From Strobilurus pachycystidiatus (Eukaryota; Basidiomycota; Agaricomycetes; Agaricales; Physalacriaceae): a stretch of DNA of 64,000 nt. This document shows, in pieces, positions 1-10,723 of the stretch. Position 1 is the first letter of the stretch. Each line of letters opens with the position of its first letter. Both the position numbers and the translations under genes were made by a program. The notes beneath the pieces are model-generated. The model worked only from the letters and a program-made list of their open reading frames with translations. It was not told the DNA's origin and ran no database searches. Location: NCBI GenBank assembly GCA_019915135.1, contig JAHLMK010000021.1:62001-126000 (forward strand). The letters are read 5' to 3'.

Positions 1-787
1 GGAGATTGGGTCTGCTGCGTCGGGGATGCCTGCACCGTGGTAATGGTTAGGAATGGGTTTATGTGGGTGGGGGAGATTCCTGTTGCTGCAAAAAATTACT
101 ATATTATTGTCTGCGTAGGATGCATAAGGAATAGTTTCATTAGATGTGGACTTCTCTCTTACCAGCGTGAGTGGGCTAGCAGAGTTACAGTAGAAACGAT
201 GCTATTCGTGGGTACGGGCATCTCATTGGAGTGTACCTTTCCCTTCGACTGTGAGAAGGTCTTGCACCGGGCCTCGGGGAGTCTCGTAGACCGTGCTTTA
301 CGTAGTAGTAATAGTGGTAGTCTTACAGCCGATGGTCCCATGTGAGAATAAACCGAGCAATCACAAGTACAATGCAAAATCACGCATAGTGTTCATCTCG
401 AGCCCGGAGTAGAAAGTAATCCGTTTGCTAGACAGTCTACTATAGACACAGTGTAGTTAATGCGGAGATAAGAATTAGTGAGATTAGGGGAAAGCTGAGT
501 GGAATTGGGTGGTCGCGACTCTATATAGCCCAACTGTTAGTGTTGTAGACCCCTTCATATAGCGTGCCACAGTTAGCGGACTTGGTTGCAGGATTTCAAG
601 CGCGTCAAGGATGAGAATCGATATTTTCGGACTCGGTGGATGCTGGTCCCGGTCGGCCGTGGACCCGGAACTCCGATCTCGAGAACGCCAAGAATGTTGG
701 CTTGAAAAAGGACTGCCAAGTACCGAAAGGCTCTCCCACTCTCCCCCTCATTGTGCGGTTGCTCAGCGCATATCCCTCAGCCGTGCG
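1..787. other. Left-edge stretch without a supported gene
   Basis: Short open frames occur on both strands (for example 37-345 +), but none has a recognisable domain, consistent splice sites or convincing composition. The last part is probably the 5' flank of the DUF1275 gene that starts at 788. Confidence 0.4.
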
Positions 788-1828
788 ATGTCCCAAACAA
801 CGTCGGAGCCCGATAGGAAATCCGGGGCTTCACTGACCTCAGGGGCTGACCGCCATCCAGAGCTCGCTGACCGCGACCTGGAGCACGCTGCTGCTCCCAC
901 CACAGCGCCCAAGTTCTCCTTCTGGTCCCACTTGAACCAGGATGTCGATCCCGAACAATCCACAGGCCCTCTCTCCGCCTTCTGCTTCATGACCGGGTAC
1001 ATGTAAGTGTCGTCATTGAAACGAAAAACCCAGCTTATCAACCGTCCCGCGCTCGTAGCGATGTCATTTCGTTCTCTGCGATTTTTGTATGGTGTGGTTT
1101 CCAGACCGGTAACTTTGCACAGGTGAATACTTCGTTCAAATGGTGAATGTGGTGTTGAATCCCCAATCAGTTGGGTCTCGCATTGGCGCGTTTGTTTGAC
1201 GGATCCCACGGACACCGCGATTCCAGTTTCCGTATCGCAGATAAACAGGCCTTGACTTCGCTCCTCTCCTTCAACGCCGGGGCCTTCGTCGGGAGAGTAG
1301 GGGACAGGGTTGGCCCGCACAAGCGATTCTGGCTTATCGGCGGCTCCTTCCTCCAGGTGCTGCTCACGATGGCTGCCGCTGTTACTATCTTCAAGAGCGG
1401 ACAGCCTGGTGTGGCGGATGCTCGGGATCTCCCTACCTGGACGAACCCGCTTTCGTACGTTTGCCTTGCCTTCATGAGCGCCAGTCTCGGCGTTCAGGGT
1501 ATACAGGCAAAGAGGCTCAACACTCAGTTCACGACAACTAGTTAGCAATCCCTGCTTCGCACCTGTACCTGACACTAACACCTCCCTAGTCGTTCTCACC
1601 ACCGTCTGGGTCGAGCTTGTCAGCGATCCCAAACTATTCAACTTCATGCACAAGGTCAAGACACGCGACCACAAGCTCATTGCCGCTGGTACGCTCTTCC
1701 TTGGCGCGTTCGTCGGCCGCGCAATATTAGCTGCCATTGGCCCCGCTGGTGCATTGGGTATCGGCTGTGGTTTCCGAGTCCTCGTCGCACTTTCATGGTT
1801 CTTTGTCCCCAACAAGAAGAAAAACTGA
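788..1828 (+). CDS. DUF1275 (YoaK-like) multi-pass membrane protein
   Basis: Four exons (788-1002, 1059-1122, 1171-1540, 1590-1828) sum to 888 bases, giving 295 residues. After a polar N-terminus of about 50 residues comes the family hallmark, GPLSAFCFMTGYIDV, and then a segment ending CGFQTGNFAQ. Further hydrophobic blocks include NAGAFVGRVGDRVGP and a C-terminal GTLFLGAFVGRAILAAIGPAG. DUF1275 proteins are predicted 6-TM membrane proteins of unknown transport role, found in bacteria and fungi. The ATG at 788 is the first one that keeps the frame into the domain. Every intron has GT/AG ends and is about 50 bases long. A 379-residue open frame on the opposite strand (763-1902) is a shadow of this gene. 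The family call is strong; the substrate is unknown. Confidence 0.88.
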
Positions 1829-2269
1829 TGACATAGAGAAGAGCATTTTCTTGATAGATATAGAGGTTTGGGTTCGTTACCCATTGATGATATTGTTAGC
1901 ACGACATACCTTAATTACTTTAACGCTGAATTTGGATATCCTGTACGGCACTCACCTCTCAACTTAGGTCGAGTCTTAGTGTAGGCGAAGACGGGCAGTC
2001 AATTATACACTTGGGATTCAGAGTAGCATCGTACCATGCCCAAAGTTCGAAGTTCATGAACCCTAGTTGAACGTCCATTGAACAAAGGTTCAGGCCAATT
2101 CGATTACTCGAGACCATTGATAGCAAGGTAGTACACTATAAGTAAGGATAAGTAACGTAGAAATATAACTGAACGGCGCGGATGTCCGTAATGGTAGTGG
2201 CTACAAGGGTGAATATAGAGACAAAATAATGCAATGATATATGTGGGTCGGTTTTATCGAGCGTATAAT
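1829..2269. other. Convergent intergenic region
   Basis: This lies between the 3' ends of the DUF1275 gene and the HMG-box gene. It is relatively AT-rich and presumably carries both 3' UTRs. I see no gene in it. Confidence 0.5.
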
Positions 2270-3449
2270 TCAGAAAGAAGTCGATTGGATAGGCCAAGCT
2301 GAGTATTCCCAAGATGCCTGGGCCACGTTGAGATATTCCGGGGTGAAGATCTGCTCTGGATCATACTGGGTAGGATAGAGCTCGTATCCACCGTATAGAG
2401 CAGCATATTCCTCGGGAACGGAGGTGTCGACAGGAGCGTACTCTGCGAAAGGGTTCGCAGCACCAACGAAAAGCTCGCCATTGTAGTATGGGTTTGCCTC
2501 AGGAGCAGCATTGTACATGGCATAAGTGTTGTCATGCATATGCGTCTCGTGATGGAGTATTTCGCGCTAATAGAAATAGAGCATGAGCAAGTGGTGGAGC
2601 GAAGAAACAAGGAAGACCTACGTTGGCATCAGGAAGGAGCGGGCTCTCGAAGGCTGTCGCTACCGAGCAGGAATCTTCGAACGAAGAAGTGCTGGTAGAT
2701 GGGGAAGATGACGCGGGGGGAGAGGCAGTCTCCTCTTGGGCAACGACATCCGTCTCCTTCTTGGAAGCCCTACGTCTCTTCTTGGGCCGTTCCTCAACGA
2801 TAGCCGGCAAAGTCGCGACGGCCTGCGCCAACCCATCGCCCGTCAGCCCATTAGACATGAACCCAACGATAGAATCAATCTGCGCCATCTTCTCAGGACC
2901 GTTCCCATGCACCTTTCTCTTCCTCTTCTCGCGCTTCTCCGGACGAAAGATCCAGTCCGGGTACATCGCGCTGTGGTCGCGCTTCAGCTGCTCGGCCTTC
3001 TCCCGGAACAGCTTCTTCTCGTCCTCGGGGAGGTTGCGCCACAGGCGGCCGGCGATGCGAGAGATGTTCTTGAAATCGCGCTCGCCGATGCTCTTGGCCT
3101 CTCTGGCAATGAGATCGGACCGGAAGAGGATGAAGGGATTTGGAGGACGAGGGACATGGTCGGGGCTGGACCTGCTCGACTTCTTGGTCGAAGGGACGAG
3201 GGAAGAGTCGGTATGGGCGGGAGATCCACGGGCCGAGGGGTATAATGCAGATTCAGACTCGGGCGTGATAGGCGGTGTAAAAGTGAAGGTGAACTCGACA
3301 GGCTTCTCGACTGCGAACTCGGTGGTGGTATATGACGATTGTCTTCGCCCTACAGGAAGTCTGCGTGTTAGTGTGAGAGAGATAGCACGAGGCAGGCATC
3401 ACATACGGGTTACGGGCCGGGAAGAGACGCGGGAAATGCTAGGGGACAT
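2270..3449 (-). CDS. HMG-box transcription factor
   Basis: Three exons on the minus strand (3407-3449, 2622-3349, 2270-2566) give 355 residues. The HMG box starts about residue 100 with RPPNPFILFRSDL, continues through RDFKNISRIAGRLWRNLP, and ends near AMYPDWIFRP. This is the MATA/SOX-like class of sequence-specific HMG boxes common in fungal regulators. A basic stretch (RPEKREKRKRKVHG) just after the box and another (PKKRRRASKK) are probable nuclear-localisation signals. The C-terminal region is acidic, Tyr-rich and Pro-rich (about 90 residues), as in an activation domain. The first exon has only 43 bases; its splice to an acceptor ending CTGTAG is the only one tested that keeps the frame. 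Known fungal relatives act in mating, sexual development or stress. I cannot assign one of these roles, and no mating-type partner (homeodomain or pheromone gene) is visible nearby. Confidence 0.85.
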
Positions 3450-4158
3450 CGGTGGGGCGGGGGGGAAAGCGAGGGGGTGGTTGTAACCTGCAACAACGGG
3501 CAGGCTTTATATTTGTCGCCATCCATAGCTGTCCAGAGTGCGCCGCACGCGCCAGACGTTGCGCGGGAAGCCCGCCCTTCGCTAATAGCACGTCGTGCGC
3601 GACTCTTGTCCATTTCGGGCGATGTGAAGTGTTTGGGAGGTGATTGTGATTGACGGAGAGGATGTGTCATCAGGGTTTTCCGCAAATGTGATGATAGGTT
3701 TGATGGGATTTGCAGGGCCGCCCTTACAATATACATGCAGTGTGATAATAGGACGTTGACTGTGATGGGTTTCTCTAGGAGAGACTGGCACGCCTCCCGG
3801 ATCTTCGACACGAGTGTCTGTGGATTTGATTAGTATATTCCCACCCTCCCAATTAGAGAAGGAATTTGCTCATTGTCCTGCCACGATGTTGCTGCACAGC
3901 AACCTCCCGGAAGAGAACAATGACCAGTGAGAACAAGAGACCCGATCATGGAGTAACCCAAGAAGGATGAAGAGCAAGGAACCTGTTTTCTGGAACGTCA
4001 GCAACGAAGCAGAACCTTTCACAACACACAGGAGGATATACACACTTAAGCGAAACTCTTGACAAATTGACGTGTAGAGAGCGCAATTTATCCGGATTGG
4101 TGCTAGACGTTCAGTTTTCAAAAGCATTCATCAGGATGTAGACTCTAAAATTTCAGCT
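3450..4158. other. Intergenic stretch upstream of the HMG-box gene
   Basis: This holds the promoter of the HMG-box gene and the 3' flank of the glycosyltransferase gene. Minus-strand open frames here (3410-3811, 3870-4127) show no domain and no compatible splice pattern. Confidence 0.4.
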
Positions 4159-5380
4159 TTACGGTCCGAACAATCCATTCTCTAGCTTATCCCTCCATCG
4201 ACTTCCCGTGCCCGACATCACGTCGCTACTGACAATCTTCCTCTGAATGACAACACTTGGCACAAGGGAGTAACTTCTCAGGCGCTTGCTGCCGATGAGC
4301 CAGGCGAATGCATGATCGATAGGTCGAGAGTACGCAAAGGGCGCATGGACAAGATGGAGGAAGAGACGGCGAGCGCCGGTTCGGGACAATGCGTAGGCAT
4401 GAGTGCATTTAGGATAGTTGGACGGATGGAGCGATGTACGGTCTGAAGGCGCGGAGATGGCAGGGTAATAAGATTCATCCGACCAGCAGTGACCTTCATG
4501 TTTGGGATTAGACGGTACACTTGAAGTGTTATTGATACAAACCTAAGAGGACCATATCCCAATTATCAGGCAACGTCGACCAAAGGCGTCCAAGGCGATC
4601 TCGGATGTCCTTCTCCATATCAACGTCGTCTTCAATGACAATTCCAACCGAATAAGTTGGCGAATGAGCAATGCGTTTGATGACAGAGAGATGAGAGTCC
4701 CAACACGCGATTCTTGCTGCAGTTAGGATCCTGAGTTCAGACGCGTTTGGATAGTAGGGGGACACAGTGAAGTCTTCACGCGCGTTCAGCAACGGTACAT
4801 CGGGTAGAGGTGTCGTTGCAGGGACGTTCCAGAAAGTTTGTTCGAACGAGTCCAGGGAGTCATTCTTGTGGGCGAGTTCATCGATGTTACTTGGCCATTC
4901 GAAGGCAATTTGAGTCTCGTTGGTACCGGGAATGGTTGCATTGACAGGATACGACATTCGCACAGAGTGGACTTTCTGGAGTATGGTGCCGACCCTATCG
5001 CTTCCGGATTCCGTCGCTGGTACATATTCCCAGTCTAACCGTAGGAATCGACGCAATCTCTCCATGTCAACGCGACGGTCAGAGCGACGAGGAAGCGAGA
5101 CGACAAAGATATGCGAGGATTTGAGGATGTATGGGGTCGTAAAGGTAAAGGCGGTTGTTATGTGAGTCACGATGGCTTGCTGAAAGAATAGAAGGACCAA
5201 GGCGAGACTGAGGAGAGCGAGCAAAGTAACTCTTCGACGGGATAAAGAGCGGCGACGCGGATAGGTAGTGGGAGCTGGCAGAGCACCATCGGAGCATACT
5301 CGAGGCATGTTTTGGAGGAACGAGTCTCGCTGAGGTAGGCGGATGATGGGGTAAAGAAGAGAAGACATGCAGTATCCCAA
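4159..5380 (-). CDS. Glycosyltransferase family 25-like type II membrane protein
   Basis: Two exons (4543-5380 and 4159-4493) give 390 residues. A hydrophobic segment at about residues 49-75 (TLLALLSLALVLLFF) follows a basic N-terminus, consistent with a type II Golgi/ER membrane anchor. The lumenal part begins IFVVSLPRRSDRRVDMERL, the usual opening of GT25 (LPS glycosyltransferase / collagen galactosyltransferase) domains. It then has GIVIEDDVDME with the DxD-type metal-binding acidic residues, and GHCWSDE followed by HAYALSRTGARRLF, matching the C-terminal half of the family. The intron acceptor was chosen so that LLG joins HCWSDE; an earlier acceptor destroys the motif. An internal ATG at 5308 (MPRVCSDG) is an alternative start. 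Acceptor and sugar donor cannot be inferred from the sequence. Confidence 0.82.
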
Positions 5381-5579
5381 TGAGGCAATTCGGTCTACTT
5401 GCTTCGAAGTTCAATAATTCATCAACATCGTATGTATACTACTTACTCAAGTACTCAATTCCATCATGAAGCGCTATATACTGAGGCCGATGCAGGGCAT
5501 GTTCAAAAACACTCACAAGACATAACTTATCGAAGTATTACACGTTATTTAATAGATGAATAAGTCAAATCTAAGTCTA

Positions 5580-8044
5580 TCAGTCCAACTCTGGGAGATG
5601 CACGGCTCCCAGCCACGCCAGAATGACCTCAACACGGGGACCATGCAGCGGAATGTTAATGGGCACCGGTTTCTTCTTGTTCGTCCCAGCCGCCTTTTCC
5701 GCCGAAGCCTTCTCCGCTCGTTCCCTCTGCCGCTTCGCAACCGGTGCCAGAAGAATCCGTGCACTATCAAGAATGTCCTCCGTATCCTGGGACGGAGATG
5801 GAGGTGGGGAGGGCGTCGAGCTTGAGCTCGAGCCAGCACCGTCGCCATTGTACACAGGCGGTGCCTCGATGGCCAAACGCCCCTTCGACCGGCCCTTACT
5901 CAAAGAATGCGGCTGGATGCCGTTCTTCCACCCGCTGGCGAGCCGCTCCAGGACTTCGATGAACTCTGCTTGCGCCATCGATCGGGGAGGGAGGAAAACC
6001 GGATAGCCCTCCAATCCATCAACTAGTGCAGCAGTATGGACAAACGTCGGCAGGAGCCCAACAAAGTCCGCTAGCATCAGCTGGCAGATCAGGATACTGA
6101 AATGGCTCTCCACGAGCAGTGGATGGTATGTCGTGAACATGGTGGGTATATCCGTCAACGGAGCCGGGGCGGGATTCTGGTGGTTCCCGGGACGAATCGC
6201 TTCGGAGAGCAGGAATGCGTACTCGACTCTCTGCGCCAGGTCGCGCTCCGGATCGAGGAACATGGCCGACGTCTCGAGGGTGTCGAAGTGGGATATGAAC
6301 TTTTCGTGATCACGGATACTCTTCTTGAGGAGTGTAGAGATAATATCCTTCAGGGCGCGTTCGGAAAGGGCCTGGCGGTATGCTGTGACCTTCGGGCCGC
6401 CAGTCTTGCCTAACGGACCATCTGGATGTCCCATTTCGACGCCGCCGTATTTCCCATCCTCAATGTAGCAGAGACGCAGCTCAGCACCGTCAATGGAGGG
6501 TCCCTTGCGAATGCCCTCTAGTTTGAGGATGGCATCTTCGATGAGAAAGACAGCGTGCTGGAGATATGCAGCGCCACGCAGGAAGAGAAGCTGAGGCTCG
6601 ATAGGATCAGGGGCGTCTGGCAATACAGATGGATGGATGAGAAGCGGGTCCCCGTCTTGTCCATCCACCGTATCCGGGACACTAGTTCCATTGGGCGGCG
6701 CTTGGCCATTAGACCGCCCACCGCCGTTCCCTTTCTTCTTTTTCCCGCCTCTGTTGGTACGCGAATCGGAAGAGGCAGCTGCACGATCATTGTGATTCAT
6801 GCGGGCTTTACGCTGGGCACGGGATTCCTTCAACGCAAAAGTGAAGTCGCGCGTAGCTTGAGGATATTCGTCTCGGAAACAATGTACGATGCCTCGGGTG
6901 CGATAGAATTCGAGCCGCTGTGGCTGCACCTGAATCAACTCATCCAGGACTTTGGTGTTGGTGGATTCAGCTAGTTGGCGGGAGGGGATCTTCTCATGGA
7001 AAAAATGCACATATTTTGCGTCGACGTCGTTAGGGTCTTGGTCACAATTCAGATCAAAGTCCCAAGGAGATAATCAAGGATACATACCGGTTTTGAGAAC
7101 GCGTTCCGCAACATCATCAAACACGCTTCCCCCTTGCATCACCATCACACTCGACGCGATCTCGTCCGCCTTGTACGCCTGAGCCAGTTTCTGAACAGCC
7201 AAAGCTCTGAGACGATGTATACGCATGGCAGACATAGCAACGTTCCTCCCATTACCGACAGTGCCCATTGGATTGATCCCCAAGGACTGAGCTGCACCCC
7301 AGGGACTGTTGTTTGGATTCCCGCCTCCTCCACGAAGTTCAGCGGCGCTTAAGCCAGAGGTTGCGCGGACGGATAGCTCGGCCGCCTCGTCGATGAGCCG
7401 CCGTATAGAAGTCACGTTGCGGAACACGCCTGGATCAATAGGGGGAGGTGTAGCCTTGCCTGGCTTGGAAGGTGGAAGAGGAGCAGGTATGGGCACCTGT
7501 GTAAACGCGCTCCCCGACCGAGGATTGTCGTTGAACATGGGTTGATGAACGCGGTCATGTATGCGGTTGGGCGTGGCAGGAATAGGCGTAGATGCTATGT
7601 AGGAATGGCGGCAGTCCGATGAGGACAAAGTGGCAGGATCGAGGTTGAGGATGAGTAGTGAGTCCAGCAATTCGATGGGCAGATTCAACCATGGACCCTA
7701 GCCAGTATTGGAAAATTAAACGAATAATAGCGGATGGCGCGTACATGGTATGAACTGATGTATCGCCAGTGCTTGTTTCTGCTGATCCGGAGTACAGGAT
7801 GCTGCCCGTCGTTAGTGCCCGGCGTGGTGGCAGAGGCATTGCCGGACTTGCTCTTGGCCGACTTCTTGGATTTCTTCTTCTTTTTCTTTTTCTGCGCTGT
7901 CCCGGCGCCTCCGGGGATGTCTTCCGCCTTGTCGAGCATGGGGGAGCCTTCACCAGAGAATAGAGATGTCGGTGTCTCAGACAGGCTAATTTCGTCAGAA
8001 TCAGGCGATTCTGGTGGGCTGGATGGCGAATAGAGTGGCGTCAT
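5580..8044 (-). CDS. Large TPR-like protein of unknown function
   Basis: Three exons (7796-8044, 7088-7697, 5580-7036) total 2316 bases, or 771 residues. The N-terminus is acidic and Ser/Pro-rich, followed by a lysine run (QKKKKKKKSKKSAKSK) that may act as a nuclear or nucleolar signal. The central part has helical segments, and around residues 300-350 a TPR-like repeat (QRLEFYRTRGIVHCFRDEYP) suggests a protein-interaction scaffold. A low-complexity linker with KKKKGN and a helical C-terminal half follow. The start at 8044 (MTPLYSP) was chosen because the upstream in-frame extension to 8227 looks like untranslated sequence. The protein looks like one conserved across basidiomycetes, but I do not recognise a named family, and only the TPR-like element supports any role. 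Confidence 0.75.
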
Positions 8045-8363
8045 TTTCGGCCGTGAAAGAGACAGAGTTTGGACGCAGACACCGCGATTGGCACAAAGGC
8101 AGATGGTGGTTGCAATTATGAAAAGGAAAAACCGCCGATCAAGAAACGAGCTTTCCAAATGTGGTATTTGGCGCATATGCATATGACGACATGCCCGACG
8201 GCGTCCTGCCACTGCCGGAGCTTCCAAGCTGCCATGTTATCCTCGTCCAGAGTATGGAAAGCAGTGGAGGTCGCGCTGTTCAATTCGGTGATGTAGTGTG
8301 ATGTCTACAGTCAGATACATATTCAAGAGAGTTACACGCGTCGAAATAAAGTAAACATCCATA

Positions 8364-9842
8364 TCACAATCTGAATCCTTCCAAGTCTTTATCACTGTCG
8401 ACCGACATGCTCTGGAAGCGGTCCCGTCCCTGTTCCATCCTCGGAGTGAAACATAGCGCGCCCTCCAGCTTAGGGCTCATAATCTGACCCGGACTCGATG
8501 GAAGTACGTGCATGTCATCCCGGTGTTTGAAAGGGCTGTTGTCTCTGCCAGGCCTAGTCGCTCCTCCTTGATGCCTCGCGCCCTGCTTGACGGGACTACG
8601 TCCTTTCGACGGACTCTTACTCCGACTTTTCCGCCTCGGCACCTCCGTATACGTATCCTCCTGCTCCTTAATCCACGGCAAGACCTTGTTAATATTCGGC
8701 GTGGGAAGCGGCGACTCTTGCACTATCCTGAACCCCCCGAGACTCTTCTCGCCTACGCTCTTCTCCCTGCCGAGCCCCATACTCAATCCGCCCCATCCCC
8801 AACTGCCAGACGCCAGCGTCGACGCGTTGCTCTTCTCGCGTTGAACGGGCGCGCAATCCGAGTTCTGCCTGACGTGAGGGTTCCTCTTTCTCGTGCGGCG
8901 AGGAGTCAAATCGGCGCCATCTGGGTCATCACTCTCGTAGTCGTTCAAAAACCGATCCACGTCTTCTTCTTCATCCTCGTCGACCTGAGAATACACCGAC
9001 ATCGTCGTCGTCGCGGTCTTGGCAGTGGCGGCTCGCGAAAGAGGCCTACGCGTTTGTTTCCTCGATTGGGACCGCTTGGTCTGTATGGGGGCGGGCGGGG
9101 CGAGAAACGAAGCAGACTCGACATCCTTCCACGAGTAGTGATCCTTGTCCTCCAGGTCCGGAGGCGTAGGAAGCAGCGATTGATCATGTTTCCACCTCTG
9201 TACGTCCGAATGAAGCATAGGCGTTTTGTCATCCCACTCGCGGCTTCCGTAGGCGGGGCCAACCTCGAGTTCATCCTGTCTTCTCTTTGGTTTACGCGTC
9301 CAGCAGCCCCAGGCGAACCAAGCGCAGACGCTTCCCAGGATGAGACCGATGACAGCAAAGACAGGGATGAGATAGTACATGATCTTGGGAGATGCGGGGT
9401 TCTTCTTGGGATAGGTGACAAAGGTCGGTAGGGAGGTAGATGATATCGCCGTTATAGTTACAACAGTAGGCATAGATGAGGACGTGGCGTCGGTCGAAGA
9501 AGTAGAGGATGATTGATTGAGCGAGGTAATTGATGAATCGCCGGATGTCAGAGAGGTAGAGGACGACGGCTGTTCATTGTCATCCGTTATGGCAAAGGGG
9601 AGAACGGGGTTTGTGTTTGTTACCAGCTCTTCTGGGCTAGGCGTTGGCGTCGAGATAGGCGTCGGCAAAGGTATGGACGTGGTTCCTCCAGGTGGGTATG
9701 GCCACCAGTAATCGTAACTGCTCGATGAGGTAGACACAACTGGCATGGCCCCGGGCATGATGAGTTGTCGTTTATGGGACTTGTCCGCTCGAGAAGATTG
9801 GGGGAGAATCGCAAAGGCGAGGACCAACATAATGGTTCTCAT
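8364..9842 (-). CDS. Secreted-type single-pass membrane protein, Ser/Thr-rich ectodomain
   Basis: Intronless frame of 492 residues from the ATG at 9842. The first 20 residues (MRTIMLVLAFAILPQSSRA) form a clear signal peptide. A Ser/Thr/Pro-rich region of about 120 residues follows, probably O-glycosylated. A transmembrane helix follows (YYLIPVFAVIGLILGSVCAW), then a basic stop-transfer segment (TRKPKRR) and a long hydrophilic cytoplasmic tail with acidic (DEDEEEDVDR) and basic (RRKSRSKSPSKGR) patches. The layout resembles fungal wall-sensor or mid2-like proteins, but no WSC or other extracellular domain is visible, so the role is open. In-frame ATGs at 9881 and 9941 would add an N-terminal extension of 13 or 33 residues and bury the signal peptide. 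Confidence 0.75.
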   Translation of the reverse strand: MRTIMLVLAFAILPQSSRADKSHKRQLIMPGAMPVVSTSSSSYDYWWPYPPGGTTSIPLPTPISTPTPSPEELVTNTNPVLPFAITDDNEQPSSSTSLTSGDSSITSLNQSSSTSSTDATSSSMPTVVTITAISSTSLPTFVTYPKKNPASPKIMYYLIPVFAVIGLILGSVCAWFAWGCWTRKPKRRQDELEVGPAYGSREWDDKTPMLHSDVQRWKHDQSLLPTPPDLEDKDHYSWKDVESASFLAPPAPIQTKRSQSRKQTRRPLSRAATAKTATTTMSVYSQVDEDEEEDVDRFLNDYESDDPDGADLTPRRTRKRNPHVRQNSDCAPVQREKSNASTLASGSWGWGGLSMGLGREKSVGEKSLGGFRIVQESPLPTPNINKVLPWIKEQEDTYTEVPRRKSRSKSPSKGRSPVKQGARHQGGATRPGRDNSPFKHRDDMHVLPSSPGQIMSPKLEGALCFTPRMEQGRDRFQSMSVDSDKDLEGFRL

Positions 9843-10723
9843 GGCGAGCAGAGAGAAGTTGTGGTGCCTTGGTACGATCATTATGTTGCCGCCAGTGTGG
9901 CGTCTGCCGCCGATCTCTGTTGGCCAAAGTGAATGATGCAAGGGTTCTCAGAGAGTTCAGGACAAGTCAGAAAGTAAGCTCGCATCGTGGTAAAGATGGC
10001 TAAGTCCAATGCCAGAAGAAGAAGAGACAAAGTTTGAGTCTGGGATGGGAGAAGGCTGAGTGAGGAGAATTATGATGACACATCAAGGAAAGACCGCGCG
10101 GCTATCTCCGAGCCTTACATATACGCCGCCACGATGACCAAGTTTAAATTCTCCCTCTCATACTCACCAGTCAAGAAAGCAGGAATTACAGTCTTGTCTT
10201 GACTCCATGAATGCTCAATTGCCTTCCTTACGGGTCACTCATTGAATCGGATCGTTACGGCGGAGAAGGCGACACAATTACGCGTCGAGAGTCGGGACAC
10301 CGGCGATCTTAGACCGTCGTCCTCAGGCCGCAGCGCAGTCATTATGAGGGTTGAAACTTGAGAGCCACCAGGAAAACCGTTGGTTGGTGGTACTGTTGTT
10401 TCGGCGTTCTCCTTGACACCGTTGCAACAACTTGTGCATAATAATTCTGCACGGGCAGTGCACAGGTCACACACACGCAGAATACCCGCTGCGGTTTCTT
10501 TGATTCCAATCAACTGCGACTTTCCTGATTGGCATTGAACTTCGAGGGACTACCCCCGCAGTATTGTTTTGCTTGCCTGAAACGATGGACCTCTCTTGTG
10601 TCGCGTTTCATCCAAGACGCCTCCTCCTGTTGTCAGTAACCTGGCTTCGCTATATAAGCGCCTTAATTCCAGTATGTTCTTCACTACTTTCACTTCACCT
10701 ACCATCTTCTAACGGCGAACGCT
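9843..10723. other. Divergent promoter region
   Basis: This separates the membrane-protein gene (-) from the secreted hydrolase gene (+). A TATA box for the hydrolase lies at its right end. The open frame at 10235-10513 (-) has no recognisable content. Confidence 0.45.
10651..10658 (+). promoter_or_regulatory. TATA box of the S33 hydrolase gene
   Basis: TATATAAG lies about 70 bases upstream of the ATG at 10724, the spacing expected for a fungal TATA promoter with a short leader. Confidence 0.55.

Noticed and set aside
763..1902. 379-residue open frame on the minus strand
   Set aside because: It is antisense to the well-supported DUF1275 gene and has no domain; it is open because the plus-strand codons are GC-rich.
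8508..9431. 307-residue plus-strand open frame opposite the membrane protein gene
   Set aside because: Shadow frame; the minus strand has a signal peptide, a transmembrane helix and coherent composition.
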